Numbered from the stretch's first letter, positions 43,101-55,959 are shown. The stretch is 64,000 nucleotides of DNA from Turbatrix aceti (GCA_963969345.1 OZ017770.1:9469318-9533317); one strand, 5' to 3'. Numbers and translations are program-made. Notes: generated by a model not told the origin, from the letters alone.

Positions 43101-46100
43101 CAATCTTCAGACGGATCAGGACGCGAGTTATCCTCGGTGCGAAGGTCTAAAAAAATGATGGGATAAATAGTTCATAAAACCTCACAAACTGAAACAAAGT
43201 AACGTACTGTCCGGGTTAGAGCGCTGAACTTTACGAGGCGAAGAGGTATCGGGGCTGCGAGTGATGTTCGGTGGGTTAAACGAGTTTTCCTGATCCATTG
43301 ACTTTGCAGATTTTGACTCCGGACGCACAAGAGGACCAGTGTTGACGGTTTGAGAACTGTGGTCTGAAAAAAATGAGAACTGTTGTCTGATAAATATAAA
43401 ACAAGCTACAAACCATGGGCTTGATCTTCTTGATGAAAATCCCGTTCTTCAGTTATGCCAAAAGCATTGCCAAAGCGCAGATTTTCACGATCCAGACGAA
43501 AAGACGGTTGCGTGTTTTCCTGATCTTCTTTGTCAGCGGCATTTTGACAATTCTCTTTTTCCGGCTCCAAGTTAGGCGGAGGACGTTCTTTTTCTTCAAC
43601 TGATTCGATATCAAGAGAAATATCTTGACGGGGCAAACTGGGCGGATCCAGGCAATCCTCAGATGAGCGGAGCTTCGGTGGATCAGGACGTGAGTTATCC
43701 TCGGTGCGAAAGTCTAAAAAAAGTAATAAATACATAAAACCTCACAAACTGAAGCAAAGTAACTCACTGTTCGGGTTACGAGGCGGCGAGGTATTGGGGC
43801 TGCGAGTGATGTTCGGTGGGTTAAACGAGTTTTCCTGATCCATCGATTTTGCAGCTTTTGGCTGCGGACACACAAGAAAACCAGGGTTGACGATTTGAGA
43901 ACTGTTGTCTGAAAAAAATCAAACACCTTTATAAAATATAAAACAAGTAACGAACCGTGGGTAACACGCTGAATTTCAGGAGGCGGCGAGACATTGATAT
44001 TGGGCGGTTTGATCGAGTTTTCCTTATCAGCACTCTGGATTTGCTCTTCTTGCGGAAAATCCCATTCTTCAGTTATACCGAAGGCATTGCCAAAGCGCCG
44101 CTTTTCACGATCCAGACGAGAAGGTGGTGTCGTGTTTTCCTGATCTTCCTCGTCAGCAGGATTTTGACAGCTTTCCTTTTCAGGCTCCAAGTTAGGCGGC
44201 GGACATTCTTTTTCTTCAATTGATTCGATATCAAGAGAAACATCCTGACGGGGCAAACAGGGCAAACCCTGGCAATCCTCAGATGAGCGTAGCTTCGGTG
44301 GATCACATCCAGGACGCGAGTTATCCTTGGTGCGAAAGTCTAAAAAAAGTAATAAATACATAAAACCTAACAAACTGAAGCAAAGTAACTCACTGTTCGG
44401 GTTACGAGGCGGCGAGGTATTGGGGCTGCGAGTGATGTTCGGTGGGTTAAACGAGTTTTCCTGATCCATCGATTTTGCAGCTTTCGGCTGCGGACGCACA
44501 AGAAGACCAGGGTTGACGGTTTGAGAACTGTTGTCTGAAAAAAAATGAGAACTGTTGTCTGATAAATATAAAACAAGCTACAAACCGTGGGCTTGATCTT
44601 CTTGATGAAAATCCCATTCTTCCGTCACGCCGAAGGCATTGACAAACCGCAATTTTTGAGGCACCGAAAGAGAAGGTGGTTTCATGTTTTCCTGATCTTC
44701 CTCTTCGGCGGCATTTTGACAATTCTCTTTTTCAGGCTCCAAGTTCGGCGGAGGACATTCTTTTTCTTCAACTGATTCGACATCAAGAAAAACATCTTGA
44801 CGGGGCAAACTGGGCGGGCCCTGGCAATCTTCAGATGAGCGAGGTTTCGGCGGATCAGGGCGCTTGTTATCCTCTGGGCAAAGGTCTAAAAAATGATGTA
44901 ATGAATACATAAAACCTCACAAACTAAAACAAAGTAACTTACTGTCCGGGTTACGGTGCTGAACTTTACGAGGCGGCGAGGTATCGGGGCTGCGAGTGAC
45001 GTTCGATGGCTTCGACGAGTTTTCCCGATCCATCGACTTTGCAGCTTTTGGCTGCGGACGCACAAGAAGACCAGGACTGACGGTTTGAAAACTGTTGTCT
45101 AAAAAAAATCATAATTCCTCGTGTTTTATAAATATAAAACAAGCTACAAACCGTGGGCTTGATCTTCTTGCGGAAAATCCCATACTTCAATTTCACCTAA
45201 GGCATTGACAAAGCGCAGCTTTTCATGAACCGGACGAGAAGACGGTTGCGTGTTTTCCTGATCTTCCTCGTCAGCGTCATTTTGACAATTCTCCTTTTCA
45301 GGCTCCAAGTTAGGCGGCGGGCATTCTTTTTCTTCAATTGATTCGACATCAAGAAAAACATCTTGACGGGGCAAACTGGGCGGATCCAGGCAATCCTCAG
45401 ATGAGCGGAGCTTCGGCGGATCACATCCAGGACGCAAGTCCTCCTCGGGGATCACGCCTGAAAAAGAAATGTTTTCAATACATATAAAATCCCCAAACTG
45501 CAAAGTAACTTACGGATCGGATGACAAGGCAAAACTCTGCCAGGTTGCGAAACATTGGTGTTGACAGTGATGATTGGCGGTTTGGACGAGTCTCTCCGAT
45601 CGATAACTTTCGTAGTCATTTTCGAACGGGCGAAATCAAGGTTGACGATTATGGAACTTTTGTCTGAAAAATACTCATCAACCACCATGATCCATAAAAC
45701 CGGAGTAACGAACTCTGAGCTTGACTTGGTTGAAGGACATTCGAGCGTTCAGTGGTGTTATGTGACTTGAACGCCTTTTTCTTATCGATGACAATCCTGC
45801 CGCTTTCAAACAATGCAGAAAGGTTTTCTGTGACCGGACGCAGAACGGGCTTAGGATTGATGGTTGCCCTACCGTTGTCTGAAAAAAAATCATCAACCAC
45901 CGTGTTTTGTATAAAACCTGTAATAACTAACTCTGAGTCTCACGTTGTTGAAAGATGCTGGAGCAGGAAGTGAAGTTCAGCGGCCTGAAAGGGTTTTCCG
46001 GAGAGACAAAGTTCTTGCTCACCGAATGGGCAAGGTTAAGACGACCGGGGTTGATGATTCCAGGTTGGTTGTCTAAAAACAAAAACATCAATCACATGTT

Positions 46101-47945
46101 TCGTATAAAATCTGAAGTAACAAACTCTGAGATCCAAGCTGTTGATCGGAGCGTGAGGTGATCTTGGGCGGCTTGATCGAGTTTTCCTGAGCACCTTCTT
46201 GCGGAAATTCCCATTCTTCAGTCTCGCCAGCGGCATTGACGAAACACACCTTTTCAGTCCTGAATTGAGAAGCTGGATTCGTGATTCCCGAACTGTTGTC
46301 TAAAAAAAACTCATCAAACACCGTAATTCAAAAATATAAAAACTAAAGTAACAAACTCTTAGAATCACGGCGTGGCATGAAATTGGGGCGGAGAACTTTC
46401 TTCGGTGCCTTGAAGACGTTTTTCTCATCGATGACTTCCTTGCCGTCAGGGCCCACTTTAGGAATGTATATTTCCACCGGACGCCCGAAACGACCAAAGT
46501 TGTCAGTTCCGCAAGTATTGCCTAAAAAAAAATCATCAACCTCCGTATTTTGTATAAAACCTAAAGTAACGAACTCTGGGTTTGACTCGGCTGTGAGACG
46601 TTTCCATTTTTACAGGCAGATTCTATGGCCCTGACAGCCGAACTCTTCGATGTATGGTGACTCAGAACATCGAGCAAAACGTCTGAAACAGGAAATTTAC
46701 AACAAAAATTGTCTGAAAAAACTCATCAACAAACCTGTTAACGCTTGAGCCTGCGGGTTCTTGGAGACAGAAGCACCAGTACCAGAAGAGGTCGGTGGAT
46801 TCTGCTTGTCAATCTCACTACGAGCACTCTCAGAATCCGAGGATGTCGGCGGACCAAGCTCAGCGTTGAGGCGCTTCCTTCGTTCTTCCTGCGTTTCGGG
46901 ACGAAAAGAAATTTTTGGTTTTGGTTTCGGTTGAAAGGGAAACATCAAACCGGATAAATCCTTATTAATGCCTGAAACAGAAAAAAAAATATAATCCAAC
47001 CAATAAAAACAAAAGGTAACAAACTCTGGATTCGACGGAGTGTCATGGGAGGGTTGTCATCGATGTCGACAACGTCAGGAGAACATAGACCGATGAAATA
47101 CACGCGAGTTCGCGCACTGCCCTTGTTGGCAAAGTTAGCCCTGACGTAGATGCCGAGAGTATGCACCGTCTTGAACTGCTTTGAATCCAGTTTGTAGACT
47201 ATGTCCCCCAAACTGTCGACGTCGAGCAACAAATGATGATCTGCTTCCTCGGACATGTAGGTGAGAGCATCAGTCATTCTCATCTAAAGGTTTGAAAACA
47301 ACATCAATACCACGTTGTACAAGAAAAAAAAGCTTACTGCTTCACAGTTAAGGAAAAAAGCGGCGTAAGACGGATGCGTGACGCTCTTTCCATTCTCGTC
47401 CTTCTTTTCGCCCATGATCGTGATGCCGGTAATAGGAATACGCCGCTTGAATTGAAGGAAGAAGAACAGACCTGGACCAATGTCGCTCTCGACGTACTTC
47501 GATCTGTAATATGGTTATTAGCCGACGCCTAATAAAACCAGCAATGCGCGAGCCAACTATAGCACTATGAGTAATCGTATGCAAACTGATGTATACATTA
47601 TTCTATGAAAGCCTCGATAGCACATGAGATTGGGCATATGTTGTCCAGCTTCCGCGAAAGCAATCCGAATTACACCATAGATAGAACAAATGCCACTTAG
47701 CTTATTGAAAATTCATAAAAATACCCCAGAAAGTAAAACTCACGCGTCATGACGATCAGGCCATTGCTTAAAGACAGTAAAACCCGTGTTCTTGACTTTT
47801 TCATTGCAAACAGACGACTTGCTGCTTTCGATCCATTCCGGCACGTTCAGGTAGGTATAATCGGCCGCGCATCCCAGAGGTCTCGGTTTGAGAAGCTTCA
47901 GTGCCATCCTTTGACCAGGAACGGCCTTGAAACCACGTCCGCGGT
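40200..47945 (-). CDS. Gene B: PITH-domain protein with greatly expanded repeat-exon tail
   Basis: PITH exons: up to 47945-47744 (start uncertain; ATG at 47907), 47503-47338 and 47283-47025. Motifs: ADYTYLNVPEWIESSKSSVC, FTVFKQWPDRHD, SKYVESDIG, ITGITIMGEKK, VHTLGIYVRANF, TRVYFIGLC. The tail runs through about 20 phase-1 exons to a stop at 40202-40200. From 45.46 kb down, a long exon (KLRSSEDCQGPPSLPRQD, then LEPEKENCQN, then FVNA-G-EEWDFHQEDQAHG) alternates with a short exon (DNSSQTVNPG...SPPRNPN). There are six long and six short exons, in units of roughly 550-630 bp. The last exon is strongly acidic (SDDDEEDSDDDEELSDDNE). I estimate the protein at roughly 1,500 residues; not every tail junction was individually verified. 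A 1.57-kb foldback sits in one tail intron. Transcription is divergent from gene C. Confidence 0.75.
41270..42842. mobile_element. Tc1/mariner-like foldback, 1573 bp, in a gene B tail intron
   Basis: Terminal inverted repeats CAGTGCGTTCAGAAAGGATA at both ends, flanked by TA (41268-41269 and 42843-42844). The arms are about 600 bp and almost identical; the same 125-codon frame lies at 41374-41751 minus and 42361-42738 plus. The insertion is between a long and a short tail exon, so coding is not broken. No transposase motif recognised in the 125-codon frame. Confidence 0.9.
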
Positions 47946-48433
47946 CTGGAAAATCAATAAACAGTAAGTAATGCATAGAAATCGGAGAACGGATAATAAA
48001 AAAAGCAGAGGAAATATAAACTCGTCTATACGAGGAGAAAAGCAAGGGAAAAACAAAACTACGCGCCACAAGACATTACAAAGTGATTTCGCAAAAGTTG
48101 GACTCGCCACCAAAAAAAATCGGGCAACAATAGAAACAAAAATGAAATAAGGCAAGCCAAGAAAAGCGCTTCGAGAGTAATCGTGGCGAATACTATAAGG
48201 TTTTACCAAACCTTTGCGAAACACACTGGAACTTGCGAAAAGGAGTTTTCCTGAAATATTGTGAGTGCAAAGCAGACGGAAAGTCAATTCAAAATTCCAA
48301 CCAGAAAGTGATGAGTAAAAGTTCTGTGATGCATCTGCCAGTCGTACGTGGGACAGAATCGAAAACAACGTGCCTTGATTGACAGACGTGGACCAAGCAC
48401 CTGACCAGCCAATCGCGGTTCCAGATGCACTCA

Positions 48434-48520
48434 GGTCACAGAATCCCTATTTATGCATCATCTTACACAACATAGACTCTGGAGTCGGATAAAGCGTGCC
48501 TACATTGCTTTTGTCTCCCT
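48434..48520 (+). promoter_or_regulatory. Conserved promoter block of gene C
   Basis: Contains TATTTATGCATCATCTTAC and then GACTCTGGAGTCGGATAAAG, 130-220 bp upstream of the gene C ATG. The same block in the same spacing and orientation precedes gene D (56160-56085 minus). TATTTATG is the likely TATA element, and GACTCTGGAGTC contains an inverted repeat. Confidence 0.6.
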
Positions 48521-48651
48521 ATAGGGATGAAATGTAACTTTCCTTTTTTCTCGCAGGGAAAAGAATGTTGGCGTAGTGTTCTGAAAGGTTGACAACGCAT
48601 CAACGTAAAAGCCGCAGCTGTGTTTTTTTTGTCTGCAGCGCTGTTTCCGGG

Positions 48652-50216
48652 ATGTCGGATGCTTTCAAGCGTCCTTTTTCCAATTCGACGAATCCGGTGC
48701 ACAACACTAACGATGATACTGGTATGTTGCTTTTATATATGATTTAATGATGTCACTATCGTTTCTTCCTTTGCGGACTCGCAGATTGGTTTTAGCAGTG
48801 TTTTTGAGAAAGAAACATAATGAGATTGCGAGTTATCAGAACAATGCTGATAACTGTCTTTACAGATTCGGATCTTCCTGATTTAACCGATATGGACGCT
48901 TCCGCTTCCCGGCCCTCCCGTCACAGTGCTTACTTCGGTTACCCAAACATTCCTGGTCATCCCGAAACGCCGTCAGAACGAAGGGATCGCCTCAACTTCG
49001 AGCTCGGTCATCCGACGTCTTCGGATTCTGATCGTGCAAAGCGTGAGATTGCTCTAATGGGTCCCATTACATTTCGTCCACTTGAGCCTAGTATGAATCG
49101 TAACCAGTCTCGTCTCAACACACCGCAACCGATGCAATCCCAGAGTTTGTTACTTCAAGTTTTATATGAATCACGGTGGTTTGTGAATTATTTTTCAGAC
49201 AACAATACTGGAGTTACCGAATCTGGTCGTAATATGCCCGCGGACCTTGCTCGATTTTTGGGTATAACCCAGAATGTTGTCCAGGAAAACGCGGCTACGC
49301 CATCGAAAGTCAGTCACTGCACCAGTGTCATGCAGCAACGTTCGTCAATCATCAACGCCGGTCGTCTTATGCGTGCGCCGCCAAAAATTGCTATGGGCAG
49401 AAACCCCATCGCTCGGGAGAACCCTTTCAAACAGCTGAACGTCACTAGCAATGTCTCGCAAGCTGGCAATGTTTTGCCCTGTCACCCGATTCGTAAGTTA
49501 CTTTGCTTCAGTTTGGGGATTTTATTTGTATTGAAAACATTTTTTTTTTCAGGCGTGATCCCCGAGGATGACTTGCGTCCTGGATGTGATCCGCCGAAGC
49601 TCCGCTCATCTGAAGATTGCCAGGGCTCGCCCAGTTTGCTCCGTCAAGATGTTTCTCTTGATGTCGAATCAGTTGAGGAAAAAGAACGTCCTCCGCCTAA
49701 CTTGGAGCCTGAAAAGGAGAATTGTCAAAATGCCGCTGACGAGGAAGATCAGGAAAACGCGCAACCATCTTCTCGTCCGGTTCTTGAGAAGCTGCGCTTT
49801 GTCAATGCTTTTGGTATAATTGAAGAATGGGATTTTCATCAAGAAGAGCAAATCCAGAGTGCTGATCAGGAAAACTCGATCAAACCGCCCAATATCAATG
49901 TCTCGCCGTCCCCTGAGATTCAGCCTGTTACCCCGTGTGGTAAGTTACTTTGTGGGGTTTTATGTATGTGTTACATATTTTTTTAGGCCCTCGCACCGAG
50001 GGTAGCACGCGTCCTGATTCGCCGAAAAAGCAAACTATTTCTCGCTCGGAGCCTGAAAAGTTGGTCTTCATCAATGATTCCGGCGTCCTTGAAGAACATG
50101 TTATCCAGCAGGAAGAAAAAGAAGACCGTTGGGATTACCTTCTGGAAGAATCGGATGTCGATGACGAAGCCTCAGATGCCGACGATGAGCTACCACTATC
50201 AGATGACACCGAGTAG
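48652..50216 (+). CDS. Gene C: PITH-less relative of the gene B tail, five exons, 419 aa
   Basis: Exons 48652-48721, 48866-49144, 49199-49492, 49553-49939 and 49987-50216 sum to 1260 nt, all phase 1 and in frame. Exon 2 carries the module HPETPSERRDRLNFELGHPT with SSDSDRA, shared with gene D and with a gene B tail exon. Exon 4 is the long module (CDPPKLRSSEDCQGSPSLLR, LEPEKENCQN, FVNAFG-EEWDFHQEE). Exon 5 has the EKLVFINDSGVLEEH motif and an acidic end (DDEASDADDELPLSDDTE). No folded domain recognised; probably disordered. The introns happen to be open in the reading frame, so unspliced RNA would still give a long frame. Confidence 0.78.
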
Positions 50217-50866
50217 ACAATATTTGACCCGCGGCGTCGTTTTATTATTTCGTTGCTTGACAACGTTGTTATTTTTGTTTGTTATGTCTTTTTCTTACCC
50301 GCTGAAGTTGTTTGGAGCTTAGAGCTCAAATGTTTTGTTCGCCTTTTATAGTTTTTTTTTAAAACTATTTTAATTTAGTTGTAGGACCAATTATGTCTGT
50401 ATTAAAAAAATAGAGGTTTAAATGTTAAAAGTAAGAACGCATGTCAGATGAATAAATTGCAGAAAGATTGCATAATGCCGCTTTTGAACACCTGCCCTTT
50501 GTGTTTGGGAATCACTTACGCTCGCTCGTTAGGAGAGAACGGAGAAAGCATCCGCAATTACTGTGCAACCACGACAACAGCAAAAGCAAACAAGCTTTGT
50601 TTTGCCATCAGAGCCACTTGCGTTCTTTGTTGCTCCCCAAACGATCATCAAAGTCTATACAAATACAGGCAAGAAATAAAAGGAAAGTTCCTCTACAACA
50701 TGCGTTACACTGGTTGCGCGCATCAACAAAATGAATTTAAAAAAAATCACACAATCCGCCAAAATGATTTACTTAATATATTGCAATGGAATTGAAAAAA
50801 ACAGAAAAAAAAATCCGATGTTATGGATTAAAAAAAAAACTGCTTTTTGGCGGAGTAGACGGGCGC
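50217..50866. other. Spacer between convergent genes C and E
   Basis: A 115-codon frame at 50448-50795 (Cys-rich, no domain recognised) overlaps another in a second frame. Composition is ambiguous and I do not support a gene. Confidence 0.35.
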
Positions 50867-53604
50867 TCACTGCAGGGTACCGGCGATTGTAACGAGTCCC
50901 ATAACATAAGACGCGAAGACGATCATTGGCCCGGATGGTGAGATGTGGATCGACAAGGCGACAATTAACATCATGGCAAGTGTGATCATCGCGTTTCGTT
51001 CACGGAGAATCGTGACAAGCAAACGGAATTGAGGATGATGAAGCCTAAAACAAATTTTGTTCTAAATACTGTAGATCATTGATATTTATTTTTTTATGTT
51101 TAAAATTTACGTTTTTTTATTAAATTATTTTTATTTAAAGTTTAAATAAAAATCATTTTTTTTACAGTGTGCGCCAAATGTTCTTGAACAAACGTTTTAA
51201 ATTTTTATTTTTCAACAACTGGGAATTGGACAAAACGGATTACCTTTAATCATAGTATGAACACTAAAACACATTGTGTTAATTGGATTGCTAATCAATT
51301 CCCCTAAATGGCAAGTCCTATGCCCCAAACGTAAATTTTAAGCCAAAATGGCCACAGGGTTTTATGAGACATTTGATCCGGAAAAAAATTTGATTCGGAA
51401 AATAGAGCTGCTCATTTGAAATCCAAAGTCAGGAAACACATTTTTTTTTCTTTTTTTGATTTTTAGTTAGTCTCGTGCACTTAGTGTTTATCTGATATCA
51501 GGTTTAGCCTGATATCAGGGTCTGATAATAATACTGATATCAGATCAGTATCAGTCAGGCAAGAATTTTGAAAGGTCAACATGATATCATGATAGCAAAA
51601 ATCAATATCAGTCAGTATCATGATCTCAGAAAAAAGTATCATGATACTGATATCTCGATCAAAAAAACGGAAGCGACAACAAAAAGCGTTTTTAAAGCAG
51701 TGTGGCGAAATTTCGGGAGAGATTACAACTTGTGAAAAAATCCACGGAGTATAAAAACTAGGTTTTACCGTCATTTTTTTCGCAATTATTTATTTTTGAA
51801 CACAAAATCTTCTGCGAAATTTCTTTTACCCGAAAGAATCTCCGGATATTCTCCGTAGAAATTCACTTTTTTTACTCGTTTTTCTCAACGACGACATTGT
51901 ATGTTATTTATTGAAAGGAAATTGAATTTGAGATTTTTTGTGGGATTTTTTTTCATATCAGACAGATATCACGATATCAGTCTGATATCGTGATATCAGC
52001 CTGATATCAGGTTACTCAAAAAAAAAACGGTATCAGATAAACACTACGTGCACTACGGCGAGCTATGATAAAAATCCCGTTTTGTCTTGCCGGTGTACTG
52101 GCAGTACTGCTAAACCAAATGAAGTATTTTGGCAACAAAAAGCTCATGTAGGATAGATCCCGACCTGCGGGCTTTTTCAAAAAAATTGAACGCGCGTTAG
52201 AGCTTGTGATTAGCAGGCCAGAGATGCAAAATGGAAACCCCGTAAATGTAAGTTTATCTAACGTCTATACTACTGTTGCTAATAGTCCGTTTCGTAAAAT
52301 TCCTAGTGGTTTAAAAATAAAAATTATAAACATGTGTTCAAGAACATTTGGCGCAGCATGTATTTATTTCACCTAGTTTTAATGTTTTGGTAACAGTGTA
52401 AAACTTACGTCGGTACGGCGTAGTGGGAGCACGAAGGAGAAGAGAGGAGACGACGCCGTTTTGGAGGAGAGCTAAACAAAATTTGATCACAGTCACAAAT
52501 TATAAAAAATACAGCCGTTAAAAACACATACTTTCGGTTTGAGCGCGAGGACGTGTTACGCTTCCGAGCAGACGAGAAGCTTGCCGTGGGTGTCGTCAAA
52601 AGACTTGCGGGACTGTAAAAAAAAGTATGCGTGTTGAAATAAATTCTGATAAGCCTTACGTCGGGGTGTTTTGAAAATAATTACGATCGCGAATTGCATC
52701 GTGGAGAGCGGTACTGCAAAAAATGATAAATAAAACAATTTTTTATTAAATTAAATCCCTTTTTTCTCCTGTAAAGTATGCCAAACACAACTCAAAATTC
52801 GTTCAAAATAAGGTTTACTTTTTGTTTTTGACAAACTGTTAGCCTTTTTTTTCATATATTTTTTCGTTCGCGACTATTTTTCCCTCGGCTCCCACATCGT
52901 CCCCGAATCGAGTCGGGGGAGGGAGAATTTCAATCTCTGATAAAAAAGTACGGTACATTTAGTTCATCGTTCACATTCACGTGTATATATGTGAATCACA
53001 TGATATAAAATTCATACTGTTTTTACATACAAACGAGTTTATGCGGAACAGATGAAACTGTTGAGCGCATTTGCGAAACATACGCATATGTAAAAGAAAA
53101 GTAAAATTCCGTGACCAAAAGTAAAAAAAATTTGAAAAAAAAGTTTAGATACGGAGTGATATTTTTATTTACAACAATATTGTCATTTCTGTGATAATAA
53201 AATTTGTACTACATATTTGTAAAGTAAAAAACTGACCGCGTGACGCTAGTCTTCTTTTCAGAAGATCTCTGACCTTGGAGCTCGTGATTTGTTGACGTTG
53301 TGGTCGTCGCAGACGCAGGAGCGTTGGAACCTGATTGATGTGAATTGAAATTGCGGGTCTGCGGGTCGGAATGGATAGCCCTATGCGTTTCGGATAAATT
53401 CTGTGCCGGAGGATTTGAGACAGTTGTAGCTGATTCCGATGCTGGGCTCGATGAGTCCGTTGAACACGGCACCGGTTCCCTAAAAAAATAATTTTTGTAA
53501 TTTTCAATAAAGCTATTGTATAGTAATACATACGATGGAATATTTTTTTTCTTCGTGGTCCGGGATGGAGGAGGCTTACAAAGTGCAGGATTGTTCTTGC
53601 GCAT
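50867..53604 (-). CDS. Gene E: Ser-rich protein with C-terminal membrane hairpin, six exons, 229 aa
   Basis: Exons 53604-53534, 53479-53237, 52713-52660, 52612-52532, 52471-52409 and 51044-50867 total 690 nt and close in frame. The N-terminal 130 residues are Ser/Thr/Pro/Asn-rich (TDSSSPASESATTVS), then come basic patches (ARKRNTSSRSNRK, SPPKRRRLLSS). The last exon encodes a hydrophobic end (MITLAMMLIVALSIHI, then MIVFASYVMGLVTIAGTLQ), which reads as two membrane spans forming a hairpin. A membrane-anchored protein with a long basic, disordered domain facing one side is suggested; I cannot name the family. The last intron (1.36 kb) holds the hAT-like element 51482-52046. Confidence 0.65.
51482..52046. 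mobile_element. hAT-like foldback element with TGATATCA interior
   Basis: Inverted ends TAGTGTTTATCTGATA and TATCAGATAAACACTA; exact 8-bp target duplication CGTGCACT at 51474-51481 and 52047-52054. Length 565 bp; dense in CTGATATCAG and ATCATGATA variants. Located in the last intron of gene E. Confidence 0.92.
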
Positions 53605-55077
53605 GCCTTAAAAAACGGAATATTACGGTAGCAACAATATGATCCGATACGCTTTCCAAATATATAAAAGAAAAAACACGATTAACAAAAACGTATATAA
53701 AAACCAATAAAAACAACTCTAAAATAAGTAAAGAAACGCGTTGGATCTGCTTTTCATGAAGATGACAAACGATTCGATGAAAAATGTAAAGAACCAGCGA
53801 AAGAGGGAAAAATGTAAGTCATAAAAAAAATAATTGTTGCAATTAATATCGAATTGATCAGAGTTAGTTGTTCTGTAAACAATGAAACTATACATGTCAC
53901 GCAGCGTACAGCTCAGGATTCGCAATGAAGAACTGAACAACGCAGCAGTCGCACAAAAAGTGATGTGGAGTGCAATACGTACATAGGACCAAAGGTGCGC
54001 ACGCAGTCGCTGGCGAATGAACGTTTGCCAGCAGCTTGACTGCTGGCGTGTTCCGAGTAGAAGATTCTGGCAGGGGAATTGAGGAACACCGCCCCGAAAA
54101 AAAATGAGAGAGTCCCGCACTACGCGTTCTCTCTCTCATCTTGGTTGTTCCTCGTCAATGTTTTGTTGCCCTGCACGCTTGCGTAGTCCGGTGATCAAAA
54201 CGTTTGTCTTTGACAGACAATTACCTATCGATTGACTTGAAAGCACGAATCACGTTAATAAGTAGACATCAGGAACAAAGGCAAGCCATAGTTACATGCA
54301 TCTAGGATCTTATATATAAATAGGAAAACTAGTGTTTTCATGCAATAACAATAGATTTTCTCATTTTTGAGGCCACAAATAAGAACCGCAGAATCAGAAT
54401 TTATATGAGAATTTATACTAATGAACGTGGTTCAATCAAGATGGCGAGCATTCTATCACAAACATCTAATCCATGCCAAGACGATGATATAATGATTTGT
54501 GTTAACGTCGATTTGATGATGAATACGCGGTCTTGTCCGCGATTTAGAACACATGTGCACTGCATATGCACTAAGAAAATGAATGAGGAGAGAAGCGAGG
54601 TTGCCTTAATATGCTGTTTTTTTATCCAACGGCGCCAAGGTAACAATGGACATTCATTTTTAGATGCAACTTTATCTTTCCGGCAGCCAAATTACCAACT
54701 GACATTTTCTGAGGCTGTGTAGGGTTTGAAACACCACAGATGTCTTTATGTATCCTCTTCCCTGATAGACTGAATGCCGATTGAATTCGAGACACCATTA
54801 TTTGTCAAATCATGTCTGTAGCCAAGCAATACCTGTCATGAACTTGAATTTATCAAACTAAACACATACTAGCAATTTTAACAAAAATACATCAGAACCA
54901 AATCAACATAACATTTTTCATCATCTATATACTCTCTGTTTAAATATCTTTCAAGGAAACCATATAAAAAACTATTTGGGGACTATCTTGGGGATACACG
55001 TTGGGAACTAAACGAAAATCAATCTATGCAAAATCTAGGTGGACTATTGGGAACGTCTACGTGGAAACAAAAAAACC
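53605..55077. other. Intergenic, no supported gene
   Basis: AT-rich upstream region of gene E and 3' side of gene D. Open frames at 53719-54120 and 54405-54722 lack recognisable motifs. Confidence 0.4.
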
Positions 55078-55959
55078 TCAACAAACGTGGCGAAAATCAG
55101 GCCGCTGGATAGTCGCTTTGATGTGCGGACGAGCCGAAACTGTGGTCTGCGACGAAGTACTGCTGTTGGCGACATCGAGCAGTTCATTCTCCAACGGAGA
55201 AGCACAGCGCCGCTGGAAACCTAAAAAGCCGGCAATAAGTCCGCATTCCTAGTGCTGGTGTAAAAGTAATAAAAACTCACGAGCCGACGACATGATTGAG
55301 CTGCTAGGGCGAAGGCGCTTTCTCTGTTTATATAGAGGCTTTTTCTGTGTATAAACAGAAGGCACAGGATTGCCGGATGTGTCTGAAAATATTAAAAATG
55401 TTGATCACAGTCTAAGAAAATCATAAAAACTCACGTCTAGCAGCGACATCAAGAATCATGGTAAGCACATCAGGGACTTCAGTAGGCACAGGTCGCCGCG
55501 TGTGTGCTATAAAAAAAGTTCCAAACGGTGTTTAACTGCAAAAAAAAGAATACTCACAACGATAAGAACCAGAAGACATCAGCGCAACCTGACGACGAGC
55601 ACGCTTAGAATCCGAAGACGTCGGATGGCCGAGCTCGGCGTTGAGGCGATCCCGACGTTCTTCCGGCGTCTCGGGATGACCAGGAATGTTTGGGTAACCG
55701 AAGTAAGGTCCACGAGCTCTCCGTGAGCGAGGAGTGACCATATGGGTTACATCAGGCAGATCCGAATCTGTAAAAACAGTCATTAGCATTGTTCTGATAA
55801 AGCACAATCTAATTATAAAACAACACTCTGCTCTCTTCTCAAAACAATGCATGAACCAATCTGCTGGTCCGCAAAGGTTAGCAACATACCAGCGTTGTTG
55901 ATACGTCCTTGCTTCGGTGCCGAGGAATGCTTGGAATCAAGCGCCGGAAGGTGAGACAT
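55078..55959 (-). CDS. Gene D: relative of gene C, five exons, 198 aa
   Basis: Exons 55959-55890, 55767-55558, 55506-55435, 55382-55281 and 55220-55078 sum to 597 nt, all phase 1 and in frame. Exon 1 (MSHLPALDSKHSS) has the same 70-nt length as exon 1 of gene C. Exon 2 carries YFGYPNIPGHPETPEERRDR, then ELGHPTSSDSKRARR, nearly identical in gene C. The remaining exons are Ser/Thr/Arg-rich (QKKPLYKQRKRLRPSSS) and differ from gene C. The long KEN-bearing module is absent. No folded domain recognised. TTTTTTTTAG precedes the ATG by about 24 bp, consistent with a 5' UTR intron or trans-splicing. Confidence 0.72.

Noticed and set aside
48820..49986. Single 388-codon uninterrupted ORF as an intronless gene
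   Set aside because: It reads through introns that match intron positions in the related genes B and D. The spliced model gives consistent phase-1 exons and a proper start.
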